Shown: piece by piece, positions 1 to 7,017 of the stretch
Layout: the number at the start of each line of letters is the position of its first letter
Numbering within the stretch: the first letter of the stretch is position 1
DNA from: Actinomycetota bacterium
Lineage (GTDB): Bacteria; Actinomycetota; Acidimicrobiia; Acidimicrobiales; MedAcidi-G1
DNA: 41,473 nucleotides
Reading direction: 5' to 3'
NCBI GenBank assembly: GCA_014381945.1
Contig: JACNKQ010000048.1
Coordinates: 1-41,473, forward strand
Notes under the pieces: generated by a model
What the model was told of the DNA's origin: nothing
The model's database searches: none
The model's input: only the letters and a program-made list of their open reading frames with translations
Translations under genes and position numbers: made by a program

Positions 1-209
1 GACGCCCAATTCGCACGACACATCGTCAAACCCACAGGCGCCGGCGCCTCAGTAGGCGGCGGAGCCTCCGATGTCGGCGGCAATGTGTTGTTCTTCGGCG
101 GAGCAGTCGTCGGAGTTGTGTCGCTTCCGGAGCTACCACAGGCACTTGCCAGTAGCGCGAACGAAAGCAGAGCACCGAAAAGACAGCGTCGGATCTTGGT
201 CGAATACAC
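1..209 (-). CDS. Lipoprotein, N-terminal part only (runs off left edge)
   Basis: The reading frame begins with GTG at 209, preceded by a GGGAGGG ribosome binding site five bases upstream, and stays open to the edge. The first 24 residues form a lipoprotein signal: Arg/Lys-containing start (KIRR), a hydrophobic stretch, then LLASAC with the lipidated Cys at about residue 24. A Ser/Thr/Pro-rich linker follows (repeated TTAPP and EAPPP-like stretches), as is typical between the lipid anchor and the folded domain of actinobacterial lipoproteins. The functional domain lies outside the window, so no role can be given. The base composition is less GC-rich than the neighbouring genes. Confidence 0.65.
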   Translation of the reverse strand, partial: MYSTKIRRCLFGALLSFALLASACGSSGSDTTPTTAPPKNNTLPPTSEAPPPTEAPAPVGLTMCRANWA

Positions 210-293
210 GTATTCCCTCCCTGGTAACCGGGTGGAGCGCCACGCATCCTCCATTGGTGCGCGAGACACACTCCGTTTCCGGCAAGCGGATAG

Positions 294-360
294 TAGCGCG
301 GTTAAGGGCACCAGCCAAGCGCTGCTCCGCATTCGAACCCCGGACGGGGCAACCGCGCTA
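294..360. repeat. 10-bp perfect inverted repeat flanking 47 bases
   Basis: TAGCGCGGTT at 294-303 is exactly complementary to AACCGCGCTA at 351-360. An inner hairpin, CCCCG-TC-CGGGG on the minus strand, lies in the loop. The right arm includes the stop codon of the beta-lactamase-like gene, so the structure sits in its 3' untranslated region. No T-run follows, so it is not a classical intrinsic terminator. A GTTCGAA-like string in the loop recalls a tRNA T-loop, but the T-stem does not pair. The remaining bases between 210 and 357 show no gene. Confidence 0.45.
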
Positions 361-1515
361 CAGACAGGCGCGCAGGGCCTCGCTGAGGCGGTTCGCCCTG
401 GGGTCGCCTGCCAGGCCCGCACCCATCTGGTTCATGACATAGGCGAAGCCGACCCCGTGCTCGAGGTCCCCGTAGGCCAGCGAGCCACCGGCACCCGGAT
501 GGCTGAACGACTGCGGCGTGAGGAGTGGGTTCATCTCGAGGTCGAGCATGAAGCCGAGACCCCAGGCGCCCTCCATCACCAACGAGAGGTCCGGTCCCCG
601 GGACCGTTCCGTGCGCACATGGCGCACCGTGTCGTCGGTCAACAGGCGGACACCGTCCACTTCGCCCACGGTGGCGGCATAAATCCGGGCCAGGCCACGC
701 GCCTCGCTGATGCCGTTGGCCGCCGGCATCTCGGTGGCATGCACCTCCCGGGTGTTGAAGGGATTCGATGCGTCGGCCAGGGAGATGGAGCCGTCCATGG
801 TGAGCGCACGGAAGCCCATCGTGCCGGGCCCCATGACCGCCATCATCAACTCGAGGACCTCCGGGTCGCTCGGTGGCGGGCTGTTTCGGACCGGGGCCAC
901 ACGATCCTCCTCCGACTCGGGAAGCCCGATGTACGACTCGGCGCCGAGCGGACCGGCCACCTCCTCTGCGAGGAACGTGCCCAGGCTCCGGCCATCGATG
1001 CGCCGCACGATCTCGCCCACGATCCAGCCGTAGGTGATGGCGTGGTAGCCGTTGGCGGTTCCGGGCTCCCAGAGCGGCACCTGGGCCTCGATCGCCCGCA
1101 GCACCGGCTCGACTGCACAGATCTCATCGAGGGTGAGCGGCGTGTCGAGGGCCGCCAGGCCTGACGTGTGGCTCATGCACTGGGCGACGGTGACCGCCTC
1201 CTTGCCGCCGCCTGCGAACTCCGGCCAGTAGTCGGCCACCGGAGCCTCGTAGTCGAGTTGCCCGCGCTGGTAGAGCATCGCCGCACAGATCGCCGCCACG
1301 CCCTTGGTGGTCGAGAAGTGCAACTGCAGGGTGTCGCGCCCCCAGGGGCGACCAGTAGCCGGGTCGGCCACCCCACCCCAGAGGTCAGCCACAGCCTCGC
1401 CACCCACATACATGCAACACGCGGCACCAACCTCGCCGGCATCGTCGAAGTTCTGTGCGAAGGCATCGGCGATCGCACCGAACCCCTCAGCGACATCACC
1501 ATGGATCTCAGCCAT
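358..1515 (-). CDS. Serine beta-lactamase-like hydrolase / esterase (class C fold)
   Basis: A 385-residue protein of the beta-lactamase-related serine hydrolase family (EstB-like esterases, carboxypeptidase-like). Visible motifs are the SxxK nucleophile motif S68-T-T-K71, a YxN-position motif YHAITYG at about 157-163 (the YHA form is common in esterases rather than true AmpC enzymes), and the third-motif equivalent HPGAGG at about 339-344. There is no signal peptide, so it is probably a cytoplasmic esterase rather than an antibiotic-resistance enzyme. The ATG at 1515 has a strong AGGAGG site eight bases upstream. It is transcribed alone or after the dikinase-like gene, with a 65-bp gap. The substrate cannot be predicted. 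Confidence 0.85.
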   Translation of the reverse strand: MAEIHGDVAEGFGAIADAFAQNFDDAGEVGAACCMYVGGEAVADLWGGVADPATGRPWGRDTLQLHFSTTKGVAAICAAMLYQRGQLDYEAPVADYWPEFAGGGKEAVTVAQCMSHTSGLAALDTPLTLDEICAVEPVLRAIEAQVPLWEPGTANGYHAITYGWIVGEIVRRIDGRSLGTFLAEEVAGPLGAESYIGLPESEEDRVAPVRNSPPPSDPEVLELMMAVMGPGTMGFRALTMDGSISLADASNPFNTREVHATEMPAANGISEARGLARIYAATVGEVDGVRLLTDDTVRHVRTERSRGPDLSLVMEGAWGLGFMLDLEMNPLLTPQSFSHPGAGGSLAYGDLEHGVGFAYVMNQMGAGLAGDPRANRLSEALRACL

Positions 1516-1580
1516 GTCCCAAACCTCCTGTTCCCCCCGGGGTCAACGGTGTCCCCGAAGCCCACGAACCTAGGCGAGGC

Positions 1581-3200
1581 TCACACGCCGAGTACCGCTC
1601 GGGCGGCCGCCAGCCGTGCGACCGGGAGCCGGGCCGGCGAACACGACAGGTAGTCGACTCCCGACGCCAGCAGCCGCCGGATGGATACCGGGTCACCGGC
1701 ATGTTCGCCGCACACCCCCACCTTCAGCCCCGGGACCACGGCGCGACCCCTCTCGACAGCCAGGTCGATCAGCTCACCCACCGCTGCGTCGTCCAGGCGG
1801 TCGAAGGGATCGTGCTCGAGGAGGCCGGTCCCGACATAGTCGCTGAGGAAGCGGCCCGCCACGTCGTCCCGGGAGAATCCGAAGGTGAGCTGGGTGAGGT
1901 CGTTGCTGCCGATGGAGAAGAAGTCCGCATGGGCCGCCAACCCGCCGGCCACCAGGGCCGCCCGCGGTGTCTCGATCATCGTGCCGACGACCGGATCCTC
2001 CCCCAGGCCCACCTCTGCGGCAGCCTCCTCCACCCAGATCCGCGCCTGGGCCACCTCGGGACCCGACACGGTCAGTGGGATCATGACCTCGACCTGCGGG
2101 TCGCCACCTGCCGCCCGACGGTCGACCACCGCCTCGAACAGGGCCCGGGCCTGGATCCGGTACAGGTTCGGACGGACATGGGCGAGCCTCACCCCCCGGG
2201 TACCGATCATCGGGTTTGCCTCGGCCCAGTGGCGGGCCGCCTCCAGCAACCGGTGACCCTCTTCATCCAGTTCGCCCCGTGCATCGGCGACGACCAGTCC
2301 CTCGACATCCGGCAGGAACTCGTGCAGCGGCGGATCCAGGAGCCGCACCGTGACGGGTAGCCCGTCCATTGCCTCGAGTATCCCCACGAAATCGAGTCGC
2401 TGGACCGCCGCCAGCCGATCGAGTGCCTCTATCTCCTCCTCCTCGGTTTCGGCCAGGATCATCGCCCGGATGATCGGCAACCGGTCCGGGGCCAGGAACA
2501 TGTGCTCGGTGCGACACAGACCGATGCCGACTGCACCAACTTCACGTGCGGCCCTGGCGTCCTCGGCGGTATCGGCGTTGGCCCGCACCGCCAGGTGGCC
2601 TGCGGCAACATCGTCGGCCCACCCGAGCAGGTGCCAGAGTTCCGATGACACCTCCGGCTTCGAGATCCGTGCACTCCCGAGCGTCACGCTGCCCGACGAA
2701 CCGTCGATGGCAATCGTGTCCCCCTCGTCGACGACCACCTCACCGACCGAGAAGCAACCGTCGAGGATCCGAATCTCGTCGGCGCCCACGACACACGGGA
2801 CGCCCCAGCCGCGTGCCACCAGCGCAGCGTGGCTGACGAGGCCACCCCGTGCCGTCAGGATGCCCTCGGCGACCGACATGCCGGGCACGTCGTCCGGCGA
2901 GGTCTCGAGCCGAACCAGGATGGCCTGTTCGCCCCGGTCAACGGCGTCGAGCAGCGCCTCCGAGGTGAGGTAGACGCGTCCGACAGCGGCACCCGGAGAC
3001 GCCCCCAGGCCCCTGGTCAGCTCGGATTCATCGGCCCCATCGGCTTCGTCGATGATCGAGGCATGGAGCAGGCTTGCGATGTCCTCAGGCCCGACCCGAC
3101 GAACTGCATCCTCTGGCGTCAAGCCACCGCCGGCCACCTGTGCAACCACCTCGCGCAGCAGTGCAGCGGCTTCGGAGGACCTGCCCATGGCAACGATCAT
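1581..3200 (-). CDS. Stand-alone C-terminal half of pyruvate, phosphate dikinase (PEP-utilizing enzyme)
   Basis: A 539-residue protein that matches only the phosphohistidine domain and the PEP/pyruvate-binding TIM barrel of PPDK (full-length enzymes are about 870-900 residues). The swivelling domain carries GGLVSHAALVARG with the phospho-accepting His at about 124; a Val replaces the regulatory Thr of plant-type PPDK. The barrel shows GLCRTEHMF, the metal/PEP-binding MIGTRG, ETPRAAL and GSNDLTQ segments, and the catalytic-Cys segment CGEHAGDP followed by SCSPARLPVARLA, all PPDK-like rather than PtsI-like. The N-terminal ATP-grasp domain is absent and no gene for it is in the window. It may work with a separately encoded nucleotide-binding subunit. 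The start is ATG 3200 with AGGGAT upstream. Confidence 0.8.
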   Translation of the reverse strand: MIVAMGRSSEAAALLREVVAQVAGGGLTPEDAVRRVGPEDIASLLHASIIDEADGADESELTRGLGASPGAAVGRVYLTSEALLDAVDRGEQAILVRLETSPDDVPGMSVAEGILTARGGLVSHAALVARGWGVPCVVGADEIRILDGCFSVGEVVVDEGDTIAIDGSSGSVTLGSARISKPEVSSELWHLLGWADDVAAGHLAVRANADTAEDARAAREVGAVGIGLCRTEHMFLAPDRLPIIRAMILAETEEEEIEALDRLAAVQRLDFVGILEAMDGLPVTVRLLDPPLHEFLPDVEGLVVADARGELDEEGHRLLEAARHWAEANPMIGTRGVRLAHVRPNLYRIQARALFEAVVDRRAAGGDPQVEVMIPLTVSGPEVAQARIWVEEAAAEVGLGEDPVVGTMIETPRAALVAGGLAAHADFFSIGSNDLTQLTFGFSRDDVAGRFLSDYVGTGLLEHDPFDRLDDAAVGELIDLAVERGRAVVPGLKVGVCGEHAGDPVSIRRLLASGVDYLSCSPARLPVARLAAARAVLGV

Positions 3201-3231
3201 GACATCCCTACGTCGAAAGTCGCGAGTGCGC

Positions 3232-3954
3232 TCACTGCAACCGGTCGACTTCGACGAACACCTCGTCGATTGGCTTTCGTCGTAGGTCGGGAACCCGGGT
3301 GCCCTCGAGGGGGAAGCCCACCGGGAACATCACGAAGGGCCGTTCGTTGTCGGGCCGACCCAACAGGTTCCGGAGGAACCCCATCGGGGTCGGGGTGTGG
3401 GTGAGCGTGGCCAGGCCCATCCGGTGGAGCGCCATTATGAACATGCCGGCGGCGATGCCGGTGCTCTCCTTGACGTAGTAGTTCCTGCGGGTCGTGCCGT
3501 CTGGTCGCTGCTCGAAGCGCTGTTCGAACAGCACGACTATCCACGGCGCCACCTCGAGGAACTCCTTGTGGTGGTCGGTGCCGAGCGGCGCCAGCGCCTC
3601 GAGCCAGTCAGAGTTCATGCGGTTCTCGAGGTAGTTGACCCGTTCCTCCTCCTCGGCTGCCGCCCGGATGGCGGCCTTGACCTCCGGGTCCCGGGTCCCT
3701 ACGAAGGTCCAGGGCTGCCTGTGGGCGCCCGACGGCGCTGTCGAGGCCGCCTCGACCGCAAGCTCGATGAGCTGACGGGGTACCGGGTCGGGGCAAAACA
3801 GCCTGATGCTGCGACGCCGCTCGGATTCGTCGCGAAAGTCCTGTGCCCGCCGGAGCATCTCGTCGTCTGCCAGCCGTTCGAAGGCGTACTCGACGAACGG
3901 GTACGCCGCCGCCAGATCGGGCGAGGGATAGGGATGCTTGTAGGGACTTTCCAC
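3232..3954 (-). CDS. Nitroreductase-family flavoprotein, iodotyrosine deiodinase-like
   Basis: About 240 residues of the FMN-dependent nitroreductase fold, close in sequence to the iodotyrosine deiodinase (IYD) branch. APSGAH, PWTFV, DPEVKAAIR, EEEERVNY, LGRPDNERP, PVGFP and VPDLRRKP all have direct counterparts in animal IYD. The halotyrosine zwitterion-binding triad of IYD (Glu157, Tyr161, Lys182 in human) appears conserved as about E104, Y108 and K130 here. Family members reductively dehalogenate iodo- or bromotyrosine using FMN. The reading frame continues upstream through the tRNA-Leu gene, which cannot be coding. GTG 3954 is the best start downstream of the tRNA, although its ribosome binding site is weak; a TTG at 3960 is an alternative. 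Confidence 0.8.
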   Translation of the reverse strand: MESPYKHPYPSPDLAAAYPFVEYAFERLADDEMLRRAQDFRDESERRRSIRLFCPDPVPRQLIELAVEAASTAPSGAHRQPWTFVGTRDPEVKAAIRAAAEEEERVNYLENRMNSDWLEALAPLGTDHHKEFLEVAPWIVVLFEQRFEQRPDGTTRRNYYVKESTGIAAGMFIMALHRMGLATLTHTPTPMGFLRNLLGRPDNERPFVMFPVGFPLEGTRVPDLRRKPIDEVFVEVDRLQ

Positions 3955-3994
3955 CGCCAAGGTTGTAGCAGGCGCCCTGACATGCAACGACCCG

Positions 3995-4080
3995 TGCCCG
4001 GGGTGAGAATCGAACTCACACGCCGCCGGAGCGGCCGCGGGTTTTAAGCCCACTGCGTCTACCAGTTCCGCCACCCGGGC
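3995..4080 (-). tRNA. tRNA-Leu (anticodon UAA)
   Basis: An 86-nt class II tRNA. The acceptor stem GCCCGGG (5' side, 4080-4074) pairs perfectly with CCCGGGC (4002-3996), with A as discriminator at 3995. The D-arm is of the Leu type (TGGCGGAACTGGTAGACGCA). The anticodon stem GTGGG/CCCGC holds the loop CTTAAAA, giving anticodon TAA. A long variable arm follows, then the T-arm GTGAG-TTCGATT-CTCAC. CCA is not encoded. It lies 31 bases downstream of the small conserved gene on the same strand. Confidence 0.97.
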
Positions 4081-4111
4081 GTGCCCCAACCGTAGTCACC
4101 AGTAGGGAGGC

Positions 4112-4435
4112 TCACGCAGCGACGGCGGGATCGTCGACGGACAGCCAGAGGGCGCGCCGTACGGTATCGGCCCTGCCGCTTGGAAGCCGGTTGGCCACGA
4201 TGATGCCCTCGATCATGTCGGCCAGGACGGCCTGCCACGGCCGGTCCCGCAGGACCACGGAGATGGTTGCGGCACCGCCCCGTCGCCGGATGGTGCGCTG
4301 GACGCCTGTAAGGCCCGGCGGGCTGCGGAACGTGGGCACCTCGAGGCCCCGCAGCCTCGCTGCGCGGCCCAACGAGCGCGCCGCCTCGGCGAATCGCATC
4401 GTGAGGGTCGGGGGGGGTGTATTGGTCATGGTCAT
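4112..4435 (-). CDS. Small conserved protein of unknown function (107 aa)
   Basis: A basic protein of 107 residues with Arg-rich segments and a hydrophobic centre (AVLADMIEGIIVANRL at about 71-86). ATG 4435 has GGAAGGA eight bases upstream; a second in-frame ATG lies at 4429. It is transcribed divergently from the RecB-like nuclease, with a 55-bp gap between the starts, and is followed by tRNA-Leu. I do not recognise a named domain; the pattern of a conserved basic N-terminal half resembles small hypothetical proteins common in actinobacteria. No signal peptide or membrane span is evident. Confidence 0.6.
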   Translation of the reverse strand: MTMTNTPPPTLTMRFAEAARSLGRAARLRGLEVPTFRSPPGLTGVQRTIRRRGGAATISVVLRDRPWQAVLADMIEGIIVANRLPSGRADTVRRALWLSVDDPAVAA

Positions 4436-4490
4436 TGGCAGGTTCCTTCCATCGCCCACCATTGTGATCAGGGGGTGTGACAATGACCCG

Positions 4491-5459
4491 GTGGAGCATC
4501 CCCCGAACGACAGATCAGACGCCACCGAGAATCGGATCAGCGACCTGAACCCCGCCCAGCAGGCGGTCCTGGACGACCTGGGCGCACCCGCATCCGAGCG
4601 ACCCGAGTTCCCCGACGACCTGCGCCACCACCTGCGGGCGGCCATCGAAACCGCCGTCGAACCGTTCCTCGATGCCCTCCCCACCGGCGACGACCTCTTC
4701 GTCAGCAAGCACCGCCTGGGCCGGGTCCACGGTTGCGAGGCCCGCTTCCTCGCCGAGGAGGCCGAGGACTTCGCCTGGAACGTCCCGATCGCCCGTGGCA
4801 CCATCACCCACAAGGCAGTCGAGTTGGCCATCAACTGGCGCCGCGAAATCGAACCCCCGGTCCTGATCGACGAGGCACTGGCCCGCTACGAACAGGACAC
4901 GGGCGACTTCGGCAGGTGGTTGCAGGGCTGTTCCGAGGTCGAACGGGCCGAGCTTCGCTCAGACTCGCTCGACGCCTTCACCAAGTTCGTCGAGTGCTTC
5001 CCTCCACTCAAGCCGGGTTGGCGGCCCGTGACCGAGAGCCGCCTCCGGGCCGAGTTGTGCAACGGACGGCTCATCCTCGCCGGGAAGTCCGACCTGACAC
5101 TCGGCGCCGCAGACGGCCTCCGGGCCGGCAAGGTCATCATCGACTTCAAGACCGGTGGCTTCGCGCCCGTCCACCTCGACGACCTCCGCTTCTACGCCCT
5201 CGTCGAGACGCTGCGCATGGGCGTGCCTCCCCGGCTCGTCGCCTCCTACTACCTCGACCAGGCCCGCCTCGTCCCCGAGACCGTCACCGAGGACCTCCTG
5301 CGGGCGACGTTGGCCCGCCTCGTCGACGGGGTCCGGATCCTCATGGAGTTGACCCACGGTGGGCGACCACCAGGCACGATGCCGAGCCCTGCCTGCCGCT
5401 GGTGCACGCTGATCGACGACTGCGGGGACGGCCGGGCCCACCTGGCTGGCGACGAATAG
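4491..5459 (+). CDS. RecB-like PD-(D/E)XK nuclease with Fe-S cluster cysteines
   Basis: A 322-residue protein of the RecB/AddB/Cas4-type PD-(D/E)XK superfamily. The nuclease core shows GTITHKAVE at about 103-111 (the GxxxHxxxE motif), the metal ligand D201 in GKSDLTLG, IIDFKTGG with D218 and K220, and a C-terminal helix DLRFYALVETLRMG. One Cys at about 82 (HGCEARF) and three near the C-terminus (C302, C305, C311 in CRWCTLIDDC) are spaced like the four-cysteine iron-sulfur staple of AddB and Cas4. There is no helicase domain. The start is uncertain: GTG 4491 is preferred, GTG 4464 is possible. No CRISPR array or helicase partner is nearby, so a DNA-repair role is inferred only from the family. 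Confidence 0.85.
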   Translation: MEHPPNDRSDATENRISDLNPAQQAVLDDLGAPASERPEFPDDLRHHLRAAIETAVEPFLDALPTGDDLFVSKHRLGRVHGCEARFLAEEAEDFAWNVPIARGTITHKAVELAINWRREIEPPVLIDEALARYEQDTGDFGRWLQGCSEVERAELRSDSLDAFTKFVECFPPLKPGWRPVTESRLRAELCNGRLILAGKSDLTLGAADGLRAGKVIIDFKTGGFAPVHLDDLRFYALVETLRMGVPPRLVASYYLDQARLVPETVTEDLLRATLARLVDGVRILMELTHGGRPPGTMPSPACRWCTLIDDCGDGRAHLAGDE

Positions 5460-5482
5460 ATGCGTCCTGCCGGCTACGGGCC

Positions 5483-6727
5483 CTAGGCACTGTCGAGGTG
5501 GCGGAGTCGCCCTGTTCCCGAAAGGAACAGCCCGACCAGGAGCAGCAGGCCGGCCCCCGACACCACGACCGGTCGTGCACCGAACACCGAGATCAGCCAC
5601 CCCATCAGCAGGTTGGCGAACGGCGTGGTGCCGAGGACGCCCATCAGGTAGATCGCCATCACCCGGCCCCGCACCTCGTCATCCACCTGGAGTTGAACCA
5701 CCGAGTTGAGGTTCGACGCCGAGACGAGGTGGACCGCCCCGAGGAAGGCCAGTGCTACGAAACCGACCCAGAACACCGGCGCCAGGCCCAACCCGGCGAC
5801 CCCGGCCGCATAGCCCAGCACGGCGTAGAACTGCATCCGGGATGGGCGGACCCGACTCAGCTCGCCGGCGACCCACGGTGCCACCAGAACCGCCCCTATG
5901 CCCTGGGCCGATGCGAGTACACCGAACCAGAAGGGTGAGACCTCGAACACCTCCTCGGCAAACACAACCACCTGCTGGACCAGGGGGATCGTGATCGTCG
6001 TTATGAGCGCAATCGTGAGTATCGCCGTACGTATGCCCGGCGAGTCGAGTACGTAGCGAATCGAGTCCCGGTATCCCGTGTACACAGCGTTCACCCCCCT
6101 GCCCACCGTCTCACCGGAATCGGCGCGGTTGAGTGCCGCCGGGTCGATTGCCGCCAGGCACCCCAGTACCGGCCCGAACAGGCCGGCGGCGACGACGAGC
6201 GCCCAGCCGGGTCCTGCCGTTCCGATCAGCACTCCACCGATGGCCGGGCCCAGGGTCCGGGCGGCGTTGAACTGGGTCGAGTTGAGGGTGATCGCATTCC
6301 GGAGCAGTTCGCGTGGCACACACTCGGCCACGAACGCCTGCCACACCGGCAGCTGGATGCCGGAGATGCAACCCCGGGCAAAGAACAGCACCACCCACCC
6401 CCACGGCGAGCGCATGCCGGCCAGCCACAGCACCGCCATCAGGAGGGTCGCGCCGGCAGCAGTGGCATTGGTGACCAGGAGCAGGCGACGTCGATCCCGA
6501 CTGTCGGAGAGGTGGCCCGACACCGGGTTCAGGAGGAGCATCGGAATGAAGTTGGCGAAGCCGGTGATCCCGACCCAGGCAGCCGATCCGGTGATCCGGT
6601 AGATCACGTAGGCGCTGACGATGTGCGTTATCCAGCGCCCGGTGTTGGTGGCGAGGCCCCCGATCCAGAACAGCCGGTAGCTCCGGACCCCTAGGGCGGG
6701 GAACCTGGCCTGGCCGGTGGTGGACAC
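5483..6727 (-). CDS. MFS transporter (EntS / MFS_3 exporter type)
   Basis: A 414-residue integral membrane protein with about 12 hydrophobic segments in two halves. The N-terminal half carries an LSDSRDRRRLLL loop equivalent to the MFS motif between helices 2 and 3, and PRELLRNAITLNSTQFNAARTLGPAIGG, cut here by family position, matches the enterobactin-exporter-like (MFS_3) branch around helices 4-5. The C-terminal half has QVDDEVRGRVMAIY between helices 10 and 11. The family exports small molecules, including siderophores and drugs, by proton antiport; the substrate is unknown here. The start is GTG 6727. It is convergent with the nuclease gene (23-bp gap) and divergent from the crotonase. 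Confidence 0.85.
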   Translation of the reverse strand: MSTTGQARFPALGVRSYRLFWIGGLATNTGRWITHIVSAYVIYRITGSAAWVGITGFANFIPMLLLNPVSGHLSDSRDRRRLLLVTNATAAGATLLMAVLWLAGMRSPWGWVVLFFARGCISGIQLPVWQAFVAECVPRELLRNAITLNSTQFNAARTLGPAIGGVLIGTAGPGWALVVAAGLFGPVLGCLAAIDPAALNRADSGETVGRGVNAVYTGYRDSIRYVLDSPGIRTAILTIALITTITIPLVQQVVVFAEEVFEVSPFWFGVLASAQGIGAVLVAPWVAGELSRVRPSRMQFYAVLGYAAGVAGLGLAPVFWVGFVALAFLGAVHLVSASNLNSVVQLQVDDEVRGRVMAIYLMGVLGTTPFANLLMGWLISVFGARPVVVSGAGLLLLVGLFLSGTGRLRHLDSA

Positions 6728-6786
6728 CCGTCGACAGTACGGGAGGGCTCGCCACGCAAGGCCATTGGCCGGTGTCCCCGGACGGA

Positions 6787-6981
6787 ATGCAAGTGGCCTG
6801 GATGTCAGTGGCCTGGATGTCAGTGGCCGGGATGTCAGTGGCCGGGATGTCAGTGGCCGGGATGTCAGTGGCCGGGATGTCAGTGGCCGGGATGTCAGTG
6901 GCCGGGATGTCAGTGGCCGGGATGTCAGTGGCCGGGATGTCAGCGGCCGGGATGTCAGCGGCCGGGATGTCAGCGGCCGGG
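6787..6981. repeat. 15-bp tandem repeat, 13 copies
   Basis: Thirteen head-to-tail copies of a 15-bp unit (consensus ATGTCAGTGGCCGGG) fill the gap between the divergent MFS and crotonase genes. The first two copies carry GCCTGG, the middle seven are identical, three carry AGCGGCC and the last is ATGCAAGTGGCGTCC. The central copies are perfect, which indicates recent expansion. On the plus strand every copy has an ATG in frame with the crotonase gene and no stop intervenes, so the array is translatable as MSVAG pentapeptides. The flanks (6728-6786 and 6982-7017) show no other gene. Confidence 0.95.
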
Positions 6982-7017
6982 ATGCAAGTGGCGTCCGAGC
7001 CGTGGCAGGCTCGTGCT

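Noticed and set aside
270-360. Possible tRNA suggested by GTTCGAA and GGTTAA strings
   Set aside because: The T-stem does not pair on either strand, the spacing to a candidate acceptor stem is about seven bases short, and no anticodon stem forms.
3955-4089. N-terminal extension of the deiodinase-like protein reading RVAELVDA...EFDSHPG
   Set aside because: This peptide is the well-known false translation of a tRNA-Leu gene; the tRNA at 3995-4080 folds perfectly, so the protein must start downstream.
4491-5459. Cas4 of a CRISPR system
   Set aside because: No cas1/cas2 genes, effector genes or repeat-spacer array exist in the window; the many tandem repeats here have no spacers.
6772-7017. Crotonase start upstream, including MSVAG repeats as part of the protein
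   Set aside because: Homologues begin at about the MSLLLTERRG position, and the repeat lacks sequence constraint expected of a domain. Kept as a finding because the frame is open.
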